Below, in pieces: positions 1 through 12,400 of a stretch of 18,370 nucleotides of DNA. The stretch is from contig DDTL01000130.1 of NCBI GenBank assembly GCA_002344345.1, positions 1 through 18,370 on the forward strand. Reading direction: 5' to 3'. Numbering within the stretch: the first letter of the stretch is position 1; each line of letters starts with the position of its first letter. A program made the position numbers and the translations under genes. The notes beneath the pieces are model-generated. The model did not search any database, was not told the origin of the DNA, and saw nothing but the letters and a program-made list of their open reading frames with translations. Source of the DNA: Saprospiraceae bacterium UBA2365 (lineage in GTDB: Bacteria; Bacteroidota; Bacteroidia; Chitinophagales; Saprospiraceae).

Positions 1-339
1 CGTATAAAATTCAAAATTTAAAAGTTTAAGAATATAAAAAATATCAATATGTAAATTTTTGAATTTATTTTGTTTGATTACTGATTTTTCATTAAAACTT
101 CACAGAAAAAATTTTTTATTAGGTATTTTATTGTTTAGTTTTGTAGCTTGATCCTGTGTGGGGAAGGTGTGTGTATTTGATATTGAGGTAACCTGCCGGG
201 AGCAAAGACGAAATTTTTAACCAAAACTTAACCTGAGATGAGAATCCTTGTTTCTCATAATCAAATGCTTTCAATGAAGCTGTTAAAAGCTTCATATCCC
301 TATATTTATTATCTGAACCACCTCTTATTCCAAATTCTT
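1..339 (+). promoter_or_regulatory. Leader region of the giant gene
   Basis: This AT-rich stretch contains no full gene. A possible promoter is TTG (148-150) with TGTATTTG (172-179), 21 bases apart and one base off the Bacteroidota -7 pattern. A GC-richer island (about 150-210, including CCTGCCGGGAGC) lies in the predicted untranslated leader. An in-frame open stretch begins at ATG 238. Confidence 0.25.
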
Positions 340-405
340 ATGAAAAATCGAATTTTACTACTCGTAGTAGCAATTGTTGTAATGTTGTACGGACAAACTA
401 ATGCC
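340..405 (+). other. Sec signal peptide of the giant protein
   Basis: The 22 residues begin with a basic MKNR, continue with a hydrophobic LLLVVAIVVMLYG core and end in the small-residue site TNA before a glutamine. This is a standard signal peptidase I site, consistent with the T9SS sorting domain at the other end, since T9SS cargo first crosses the inner membrane by Sec. Confidence 0.85.
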
Positions 406-3400
406 CAACTTACAGGCGTAAAAACCATTCCAGGGACATATGCTACGGTTGCTTTAGCCATAAATGACCTGAATACCCAGGGAGTAGGTGCCGGAGGCGT
501 AACCTTTAATATTGCAGCAGGGTATACTGAGAATATTACTTCGCAGTTGACTATTACTGCAACAGGAAGCGCAGGAAATGTCATAATATTCCAGAAATCC
601 GGTGCTGGTGCAAATCCTAAGATAACCCGGACAGATGCAGGAAGCAATGCTACTTCTGCATTTGGTGGTCTAGGAGATGCCGTTGTCAGGATAGATGGGA
701 CAGATTTCATCACATTCGATGGTGTTGATTTAGGTGCAACAGATTCGGGCATAGAATATGGATATTTTACGTTTAAACCCAGCGTAACAGATGGTTGCCA
801 GGATGTTACCATTAAAAATTGTGAGATTGGATTAACAAAAGGGACCAGTGCTTATGTCATTGGAATTTACATTAGTAACGGCCCAACAGCCGTTAGTGCT
901 GCAACCGGTGTTACAGTTACTGCAACCTCAGGTATAAACCAGAATATAATAATAACTGGCAATACAGTCAAGAATGTTCACTCAGGTATTCATGTAAGAG
1001 GCTCATCAGCAACGGGTTTTTATGACAGTAATGTAATAGTGGGACAAGCTGCTGCAAGTAATGTCATTAAGAATTTTGGTGGAGGATCCGTAACTACAAG
1101 CTATGGGGTATTCATCAATTATGTAAGTAATCCAACGGTAACATACAATACCATAAATAATGCACTGGAAGGCACCAATCATGCTTCAACATTGTATGGA
1201 ATATATTATTCTTCAGTTCTTGGTGATTTGGTTGGAAGCAATAATACAATCAATCTGAGTAACTCTTCTACTTCTGCATGTCAATGGATTTACAACGCAA
1301 GTGCAGTAAATTCAGAAAACATAAATAGCAATGTATTCTCTGCAGGAACATTTGCTGCTACCTCAACTTCCTATTTCATTTACTCTTCAAATTCCACTCA
1401 GAATAAAACTATTTCCGGCAATGTGACCTCCGGTACCATCAATAAAACAGGGGCTGGTACTTTATATGGTTATTATAATTTTGGTTCGCCATCTGGCGGA
1501 ACTGCAACTATTTCCAATAATAACTTTTCCAACATTTCACTAACAGGAGCCAGTTTATTTTATGGTATTTATCAGGCAACGAGTACTACTCAAATTGAAA
1601 AAATTCAGAATAATACCATTACCAATGTAATAGGTGGAACAAGTGCTGTTTATGGAATTAATCTGAACTATGGAGCCGTTGGAAGTGAAGTATCGGGCAA
1701 TATTATTAATACTTTATCTTGTTCTTCAACTATATATGGACTTTGGATAGGTGCAACAGCCAGTGGAAGCCTCACAATATTCAATAATACAATCAATGGT
1801 ATTTCAACCACCGGAGCATCATTAGCAGCAGGTATTGTTCATGCTTCAGGCACAAATTCAAATATTTATAATAATAAAATATACGATATTCAATCAAATA
1901 ATGCCACAGGTAGTGCTTACGGATTGCAAGTTTCAGGTGGTGTGTTAGTCAATGTATATAACAACCTGATAGGAGATATTCGTACACCGCTGGCCAATGC
2001 CGCTATACCATTAGCAGGGATTTATGTTTCTGGAGGAACAACAGTAAATTTGTACTTCAATACTGTTTATTTAAATGGAACAAGTTCAGGTGCATTATTC
2101 GGTTCTGCTGCAATTTATGCAAGTACTACCCCGGTGCTTACGATGAGAAATAATATTTTTGTTAATTTATCTACACCTTTCGGAGCAACTGGCTATACTG
2201 CTGCTTACAGAAGATCTTCAACAACCCTTACCAGCTATACAACTGCTTCAAACAACAATATTTTTTATGCGGGTACTCCTTCAACAACCAACGTAATTTT
2301 CTTTGACGGAACTACGGCGCAGTCAACATTGGCAGATTACAAAGCATTAGTTGCACCCAGAGATGCGCTTTCAGGCACTGAGAACGTAGCATTTTTAAGT
2401 ACATCCGGATCAAATGCCAACTTTTTGCATATTAATCCCGCGATTGCTACTCAAGTGGAAAGTGGTGCCACTAATGTTGTAGGAATTACTGACGATTTTG
2501 ATGGTAACCTGAGAAATGTAAGTACACCTGATATTGGAGCAGATGAAGGTACGTTCATTTTATTGGATATCAATCCACCTTCTATAACGTATTCACCATT
2601 GCAAAATAGCTGTACGCCAGGACAAACTTCTCTGATCGCTACTATTATTGACCCAAGCGGAGTTCCGACTTCAGGTATTGGTTTGCCGGTTTTGTATTGG
2701 AGTATTAATGCGATTGGTGGCCCATTTACTGCAGCTACAGGAGTTTCTATCGGAAGCAATCAGTACCAGTTTAATTTTGGAGTCGGTTCAGTTTTAGGCG
2801 ATATCATATATTACTATATTGTTGCTCAAGACATGCTTGCAGTTCCGAATGTTGGGGCATTTCCTGGTGGAGGTGCAGGTGGATTTACTGCTAATCCTCC
2901 AACAGCATCAACTCCTCCGACTACTCCAAGTTCCTATACTGTAATTCCTGTTTTAAGTGGAACATATACTGTGGGAGTTATGGGGAATTACCCAACGCTT
3001 ACAAACGCCGTTACAGCTTATAATAATAGTTGTGTTGCCGGGTCTGTTGTATTTGAATTAATTGATGCCACATACTCAACTTCAGAAACTTTTCCTATAA
3101 ATATTGGCGTGAATCCTTCTGCAAGTGCAGTCAATAACTTAACTATTCGGCCTGCAGCAAGTAATTCAGTAATGATCACCGGTTCTTCTGCCACTTCAAT
3201 ATTAACCCTCAACGGAGCTGATTATGTGACCATTGACGGTTCAAATTCGGGAGGCTTGGACAGGAGTTTGAGTATTGTTAATACTGCAGCAACAACAAAT
3301 TCAGCTGTGATTTGGGTTGCAAGTCTGGGAAATGATCTGGGAGCAACTCATAATACGCTGAAAAATTTAAATATAACAGCTGGTGAAGTGGGAACTACCA

Positions 3401-6400
3401 CCAGTATTAATACTTTTGGAATATTTGTAGCTGGAACTACCATTTCCAACACTGGATCTGGTTCGGACAATGACCATCTGACCATTCAAAACAATCTTAT
3501 TAAAAAAGCAAGATATGCTATATATGGAAAGGCAGCCGCAGTAGTAAATTCCATTAATAATCTTCAAATCCTGGATAATATTATTGGGGCAACAGATCCA
3601 AATGAATATGTTACTTATAGAGGAATTGAAATTGCTTATGCTGATGAACCGGTCATTTCAGGAAACCTGATTTTTAACCTTATAATGGCATTAAGTGCCA
3701 ATAATGCCGGCATTGATTGCGGTGCCGGAATAAATAATGGAACGATCGTTGGAAATAATATTTCAGGTGTTTATGCTGAATCAACAAATGGTTGGGGCGC
3801 ATATGGAATAAATTTCAGCAGTGCTGTAAGTACTTCCAACAATCTTATTGCAAATAATTTTATCTCGGATATCAAAACCGTTAACTATTCATCAGGAAGT
3901 ACAACTTATAATGCATTTGGCATTAGATTGGTTGGTGGTACCGGAACAAAAGTTTTCAATAATTCTATTAATATTAGTGGTAATGTTACCATAGTATCAG
4001 GCACCCCAACACAACCAAATTCTGCTGCGTTTATTGTGACAAGCACAGATGTATCGAATCTGCAAGTAAAGAACAATATTTTCAGGAATACGCAGACTTT
4101 TATTTCAGGAACACCAAAAATTTACAGTATCTGGCTTCCTTCTTCTTACACAGGACTGGCCGGAATAGACAATAATGATTATTTTGGAACAGATGGTCCT
4201 TCAGGAAATCCAACGACATATCATGTAGGAAGAGTAGGTACAACTGATTACACAACATTAGCTGCATGGCAAGGCTTCACGGGTCAGGATGCAAATTCTG
4301 AAAACGTGAACCCTGTTTTTACAAGTAATACTGACTTGCATTTAGTTGCAGGAAGTAATCCTTTACTTGAAGGAGGTGGTGTTTCAGTACCTGAAGTTAC
4401 TGATGATATTGATGGGAATAACCGGCCAAATCCTCCAACAATCGGAGCACATGAATTAAACCCGGCCTCCCCATGTCCTCAGCTATCAATTGCTCCACCA
4501 AATGTAAATATTACTAATAGTGCATGCCAAAGCGGTTGTATAGTTGAAGGTGGATTGATTGAAGCTCCATCAAATTCTCCATGCCCTGAAGGTAGTACCT
4601 TACAATATCAGGTAAATGGTGGAGAATGGACAACCACACTTCCTGAATATCTGCAGGAAGGACCTGATCAAACAATTAAAACCAGGTGTTCATGTGATGA
4701 AGACCCGATGACTGTGAGCCCTGAATCAAATCCATTAACAACAGAACCTGGAACATGTGATGATCCAGATTCACCTTTTATTACCATTATTGACAATATA
4801 TGTCCTTCAACTGAAGGATCTATTTCTGCAGATGGATGTGATCCGGGTACAATTCTGGAGTGGACTTTAGTTCAAAATGGACCCTGGTCTGAAACGGTTC
4901 CCGAATATACAACTGAGTCTTTCACAGTTTATGCAAGATGCACAGATCAGACAACTGGTTGTATTAGTGAGGTGACCAGTGAAATAACTGCTCCCGAAAC
5001 ATGTGAATCTGAACCCGAATGTCCGGAAGAAGCAAAACTGGTCATCAGTCAGGTATATGGTGGAGGAGGAAACTCTGGTGCAACTTATACACATGACTTT
5101 GTTGAGATATTCAATGCAGGAAATGTTGCAGCCAGTTTGAATGGTTTATCCCTGCAGTATGCCAGTGCGACCGGAACAGGTAATTTTGGAAGTTCAGGAA
5201 CTCAATTGACTGAATTGCCTGATGTTAGTTTACTACCCGGTCAATATTTCCTTGTACAACAAGCTGGCGGAGCGAACGGTATTGCATTGCCAACTCCGGA
5301 TTACATCGATCCTACTCCGATCAATATGTCCGGAACCAGCGGTAAAATTGCACTGGTAACTGGAATTACCTCGTTAGGGTGTAATGGTGGTTCAGCAGCA
5401 TGCGATCAGACTCAATTGGACAGAATCATTGATCTGGTGGGTTTTGGTGCAGCAAACTTTTATGAAGGTTCAGGCCCGGCGCCAACTCTATCCAATACTA
5501 CAGCTGCTTTTCGTGCGTTTGATGGTTGTTTAGACACGGATGATAATTTCAATGATTTCTTTGCAGATGTGCCTGCACCCAGAAATACGGCTAGCCCGAT
5601 CCATAGTTGTGGAATTGAATCACCTGAAATAATAATAGTTGATAACGAATGTCCATCTACTGAAGGTTCAATAACAGCAGAGGGATGTGGCGAGGCATAT
5701 AATTTAGAATGGGCTTTAAGCGAAAATGGTCCATGGAGTGAAAATGCTCCTGAATATACAATTGAACCAATGACAGTCTACGCAAGGTGCACTGATGGAG
5801 AAACCAACTGTTCAAGTCCTGTAGTGAACGCAACGACTGACCCGACTGATTGTTCCGTTTTTGAATGTGCCATTACTTCAATAATAGTTGATAATATTTC
5901 TGAATGCAATGACAACGAGACAGTTGGAACATCAGATGACTTTTTTACAGCTGATATAACTGTTAATTATGTAAATTATCCTGAGGTGGGTTCTTTAGTC
6001 ATTTCAGGAGATGCTATGGCTTCCGAGTCAATTACTGAAATTGGAGAAACCTCACATACATTTATTGGAGTGATCATGAGCGCAGACGGCGGAAGCATAA
6101 GCCTGACTGCCGGATTTACTGCTGAAATGGATTGCACTTTGACAAATGAAAATGCCGGAACTGCTCCTAATTCATGTTCAGCAGAACCAACTATCGTAAA
6201 TTACGGTGGACCTACCATTGAAGACCCATGTGTATGTGCAGGAGATGGACTTTTTGACGAAGAGGTAGTGATCACAGCCAATCCGGGTGATGTTTGGACT
6301 ATATTTTTAAATACCGGATATCTCGATCCATTAACGGGGGATCCATTCCCTGTTGGAACTCCGTTTATTGTGAATCCATCTGATCCCACACAATATACTT

Positions 6401-9400
6401 TAGTAGGGCAGCATGTTGACGGAGTAGGGTATACTTTGACAGCAGCTTCATTAACAGATACTTTGACTATTTCAAACCTTTGCAATTATCCTGATGAACC
6501 GATCGTTGATCCAACCATCACTGTTTGTCAGGGTGGAAGTACACTCATTGAACCTGAATCAACCGGCGGCGGAATGGGTGGTGATTGCAATGCAACAGTA
6601 GATTTGATTATTACAGGTGTGATTGATGGTCCTTTGACTGGTGGTATTCCAAAAGCAGTTGAATTTTATGTGGTTAATGATATTCCAGACCTTAGTCTGT
6701 ATGGTTTTGGAAGTGCGAATAACGGAGGTGGTACTGATGGACAGGAATTCACATTCCCTGCCGGTGCAGCAACTGCCGGTACACATTTATGGGTAGCTAC
6801 TGAAGCCACAGCATTTACTTCTTTCTTCGGTTTCGCTCCAAGTTATATTGAAACCAATGCATCGAATATCAATGGTGACGATGCGATTGAGTTGTTCTTT
6901 AATGGCAGTGTCATTGATGTATTTGGTAATATCAATGTGGATGGAACAGGAACTGCATGGGATTATGAAGACGGATGGGTCTATAGAATAAATGATACGG
7001 GTGAAGATGGTACTACTTTTGTGTTAAGCAATTGGACATTCAGCGGACCTAATGCCCTGGATGGTACTACTTCCAATAGTTCTGCGAACAATCCGATGCC
7101 TATCGGTACGTATACTTGCCAATTGGCTGATAATCCTGTAATGTTCAATTTCTATGCAGATGCTAATCTGAATACATTGCTTGCCGGACCAGCATTTAGT
7201 TATAATCCTAATACGACTCCAGCCAATAGTCCTCAAACAATTTGGGTGACTTCTATTGATCCTGATACAGGTTGCGAGAGTGAACCGGTGACTGTGGTTA
7301 TTACAGTTGTAGCCCCACCTGTTGTGAACGCAGGAAATAATCAGGCTTTTTGTGGTTTACCAACTTTTGTAAATATTTCAGCGACATCTACTGTATCAGG
7401 AACCTGGTCAACTCCCAATGGAGGTGGCTTAATTCAAAATCCAGGTTTGGCTTCTACCAGGTATTATCCTGTAACGGCTGATATTGGTAAAACTGTGATA
7501 CTTACCTGGACAACTTCACCAAATCACATTTGTGGATCTATTTCAGATCAGATGGGCATACTTATTGTGCCGGAAACCCCTGATGCTGAGTTTGCTTATC
7601 CACAAGATGAATATTGCGAAACTTTTGTTGATCCAACGCCGGTACATACAACTGGTGTCGATGGAATATATACGTATGAAGTAGTTGTGGATGGACCAAT
7701 TCTGGCAATTGACAGGAATACAGGTATAATTGATATGGATAACAGTGATTGGGGAACATATGATGTCACCAATACTGTTCAAGGTTGTGGTAATTTGATC
7801 ATTACGGGTGTTTTGGATGGAAACCTTCCAGGTCAATTACCTAAGTTTGTAGAATTCTATGCATTGGCTGATATAGTGGATCTAAGTAAATACGGATTCA
7901 GCAGTGCAAACAATGGGGCGGGCTCAACAAATGCACCTGAATTTACTTTCCCGGCTGTAAGTGTTGATGCAGGTACATTTATTTGGGTAGCTACTGAAGT
8001 GACTGCTTTCACACAATTCTTCGGCTTCCCGCCGACCTATACTTCATTGGCTTCTAATATTAATGGGGATGATGCCATAGAATTATTCTGCAATGGACAA
8101 GTAATCGATGTCTTTGGCGATGTGACTTATGCGGCAGGAACTAATTTACCATGGAATTATTCTGATGGTTGGGCTTACCGTAAAAATAATACAAACATTG
8201 ACGGTACCGTTTACAATCCAAATAACTGGAATTTTAGTGGAGTAAACGTTTTGACTGGTATAACTCAAAATAGTCTTGCTTCCAGCCCATTCCCATATGG
8301 TTCATACACCACGACTTCAACTGGATTGTGCCCTTCAAATACACACACAGTTGAAATTACCATTGGCGATTCACGATTACCTGAAGTAGTGTGTCCATTG
8401 AACATTCATCAGGCATTAGATCCGGGATTGTGTTCTGCCTGGTTGTTCTGGGAACCACCGGTAGTAACAGACAATTGTCCTGGAGAGCCAGTGATTACAC
8501 AAATTTCAGGACCTGCCAGTGGAAGTGAATTTACTTTAAAGAATTCTCCATACACGATTGAATATGAGATTTATGATGCAAATGGTAACGGTCCGGTATT
8601 TTGCAGTTTTACAGTAAGAGTAACAGGGTTTGCAGAACCTACCTCAACGCTGGCTTGTAATGATGAGGTTCAGATTTCATTAGATAAGGATTGTACTGTA
8701 ACATTGAATCCTGACATGTTCCTTGAAGGAGGACCATACAGTTGTTACAATGTTTTTGAATTATATGTAAATGCTGCCGGATATGAGGATCAGAATCTGA
8801 CAAATCTGAAAGTGCATATTGAACCAGGCACCTACATGGTTACGATTCTGGATCCATTGAGTGGTAATAATTGTATGACTACCATGGTGTTGAAGGATAA
8901 AATTGCTCCAACGATCGAATGTACTACTTGTCCGGAAGGAGGTATTGTAGGCTATGGAATGCCGGTAAGTGAGTACGAGGGAATTTTGAGTTTAGATGAT
9001 TATGATATTTTAAGCGAAATTGGAGCTTGCTGGAACTTTGATTTTGGACCATTAGCCGGAGTACACCCGATAGATGTTTATAAAATAACGGTTGATGTTA
9101 CGGGCGCTTACAATTTTGCTGTGATCAGTAGTTGGGCTGATGCTGAACTTGCGATTTATGACCAGGAAATTGATCCGAATAACATGTGTAATGGTGTTAT
9201 CGGAGGTGGAAATGACAATGGTCCTGGATTTGATCCGATCGCATCAGTGGTTTTAACTGCAGGACAGACTTATTATATAGCTGTAAGTAATTATTCTTCA
9301 ACGCAGAATGGTACATATACACTTTCAATGAATGGAGATGTGGGCAATGTATTGCATTTGGATTTGCCGATATATGATCCTGCATGTACATTTGCAGGAT

Positions 9401-12400
9401 GTAATCCTTCCATATATACTTTCCCATTGCCGGAAGTGGATGAAAATTGTGGATATACGCTTAGTTATGAAGATCAGTGGGTTGATGGACCGTATTGTGG
9501 TATTTATTTCCTCAGAAGGACATACACTGCAACTGACCATGCCGGCATGAGTGCAAGTTGTACAATGGAGTATTTATTTACAGGTTCAGGTCTGGAAGAT
9601 GTGGTTTGGCCAAGAAACTGGGATGGAATTACCAATAACAATCCTATGTTAGAGTGCAGTGCCACCTTCCCTAAAGATCAGTATGGCAATCCGCATCCTA
9701 ACTATACCGGATGGCCAAGTGGATATGATAAGAGTTGTGACAGGATCGAAGTTTTCTATACCGACAGAGTATATGCCAGTGATTGCGGACCAAAAATACT
9801 TCGTGATTGGGTTGTGATAGATGATTGTTGGGGATTGATCGAAGAATGGACACAGATCATTCGTATTGTTGATTCGACGCCACCTAAGGTTTGCGGTCCG
9901 GATGACATATTGGTAAATAATTTAGGGATTGTTTCGACAAATGGTTGGACATGTACCGGAGATTTGGTTGTTCCTAAACCATTGATTTGTGACAATTGTG
10001 ATGAAGACCCAGGATATTCTGTTTCTGCTACTGCAGGCACGGTAGTTTATGTTCCTGCAACAAAGACCTGGGTAGTTTTTGGATTACCTAAGGGAATACA
10101 TACGATTACATATACAGTTTTTGACTGGTGTGGAAACAGTAGCGAGCATTCATTCAATGTGGAAGTTTATGATGGTATTCCTCCTACACCTGTCTGTGAA
10201 CAATACAAACAAGTGAGTCTGACATTTGACGGAATCAGTAGTTCTGCCAAGGTATGGGCAAATTCATTTGATAGCGGATCTCATGATAGCGGTTGTGGTC
10301 CGGTTTGGTTTAAAGTATTGAGAACAGATGGAGGCTGCATGTCATTCAATTGTGACAATACTGCCTGCACACAACAATGGTTTGATGATTATGTAGTTTA
10401 TTGCTGTGATGATACCGGAAAAGAGATCATGACTACTTTGAGAGTTTTTGATGTGAACCCTGGACCTGGACCAATCAATCCTTCGAGGATGTTGCCGGGT
10501 GGTGATTTATATGGAAGGTATAATGATTGCATGACAACGGTTGATGTGGACGAAAAAGTTCCGCCAACCTTGTTCTGTGAAGATATTACCATTACTTGTG
10601 AAGATAATATACATCCTGATCATACAGGTTATCCGACTGTGTTGTCAGCTTGCGGAAATTATGAATTGAAATGGACAGATAATCTGACTACGCTGAATAC
10701 ATGCAATGTTGGTTACTTTATAAGAAAATGGGAAATATTTGTAAATAATGTGAAGAGAGGAGAATGCAATCAAAGAATTGATGTTTTGGAGACATTGCCT
10801 TTTGATCCGTTGACAATAGTATTTCCGTATATCAGCCAGGAGAACTGTCTGAAAGAAGAACCAATCGGAGGTGCTCCTACATGGGAGACAAATCCTTGTA
10901 TTATAGTGGATGCTACATTGATCAGGGTTGATACATTCAGATTTGTAGAAGACGCCTGTTATAAAATTTTAAGGGAATGGGCTGTTGTTGATTGGTGTAC
11001 TTATAAAGCCAATACTGGTGCAGAATGGAATCTGGATGAGTACAGGTATATTTCAAACAACCGAAGAGCTATTCTTGATCCTGCGAAATTCAGTGCAGCA
11101 GACAGAGATGGCTATTACAGGTTTACCGAAGTGATCATGGTTTATGACAATACACCTGCAAATATTGAAGTTGCTGATGTATGTCTTGGAGTGGCAACTT
11201 GTGTAACTGCAGTTGAGACCCATACGATCACAGCAAACTCATTTGAAGATGATGCAGATTGTGGAGGAGAATACGAATGGACTTATGTTGTGAAGGATGA
11301 GTGTTGTGGAGCAGTTATTCAGTATTCAGCCAATAACAATGCCTATAAGGGAGCTAACTACCAGGGAGGCGTAATGGGTAAAGCGTCGCTGGACAAATTG
11401 AAGGAATCAAATGCTTCATTCAGATTGTTGCCAAGTTTGCCAATGGGCAGATACATAGTCACCTGGACATTAAGTGATGGATGTGGAAATGTAGTTCAGG
11501 CTGATCAATTGATTGAAGTTGTTGACAAGAAGGCACCTACGCCCTTCCTTGTAGATATTTCTACAGCGTACATGGATAATTGCATGGTAGAAATAACAGC
11601 TATAATCTTTGATAAAAAAGCATGCGATGGTGATTGTCTGGCATCTTATGATAATTGTTCGGAAATATTGTATTTCACATTTACACCTGTGTTGCCAAAG
11701 ATTGATCAAACCTGGGTTTTGGATGCATATGGTTTGTATTACTTCAATCCTGTGACAGGGGCTAAATCAACCAGGGCACAGTATTTGTTGGGGAATGCGC
11801 ACAGTTGGGATCCGGTTAAACGAACCTCTGGTAAGGTGTTTGGCAAATTTGATGAAAGCACAGTGCTATTGCCTGTTGTTCTTGTAGATGTATATGTTTG
11901 GGATCAATTTGCACTGAATGAAGACTGTGATGATGGCAACTGGGATTTTGCAACAGTAACCTTGATCCTGAATGATGAAGGAGACGATTGTGGAGCTGGT
12001 CCTGGTTCACTGGTATCAGGAACCATTAAGCAGGCTGTTACTGATCAGTATATGAACAATGTGGAGGTGTTACTGGATAATGGAAGTCCTGAATATCCGT
12101 GGCATGCTGATACAGAAGGTGGAAATTATCAATTTGAAAGTGTAAAAAATGGTGAATATTGGTTGAGTGCAACAAAAGATGATGATCATGCCAATGGTAT
12201 CAATACACTGGATCTGATCATGATCCAAAGGTATTTGCTTGGAATCAGCAGTAACTGGTCAGTATACAATCTGATAGCTGCTGACGCGAATGAGAGCCAT
12301 CATATTTCCGGTGGAGATATATTGGCACTGAGGAATTTGATATTAGGAAAATCTGAAAAACTTCCAGGAGGAAGATCATGGATATTCCTTGACAAAGGTT

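Noticed and set aside
309..812. A 167-codon open frame on the minus strand opposite the start of the giant gene, and many similar frames of 60-100 codons opposite the rest of it.
   Set aside because: They lie inside a strongly supported gene, show no domain pattern and arise from the low-complexity, Asn/Thr/Ser-rich codon use of the sense strand.
415..4465. Possible pectate lyase or other polysaccharide lyase activity of the beta-helix regions.
   Set aside because: Only the Asn-rich coil pattern is visible. No catalytic Asp/Arg cluster typical of lyases was seen, so an enzyme call is not justified.
9332..9550. A 72-codon plus-strand frame inside the giant gene.
   Set aside because: It is out of frame with a continuous domain-bearing gene and has no recognisable features; it is a shadow frame.
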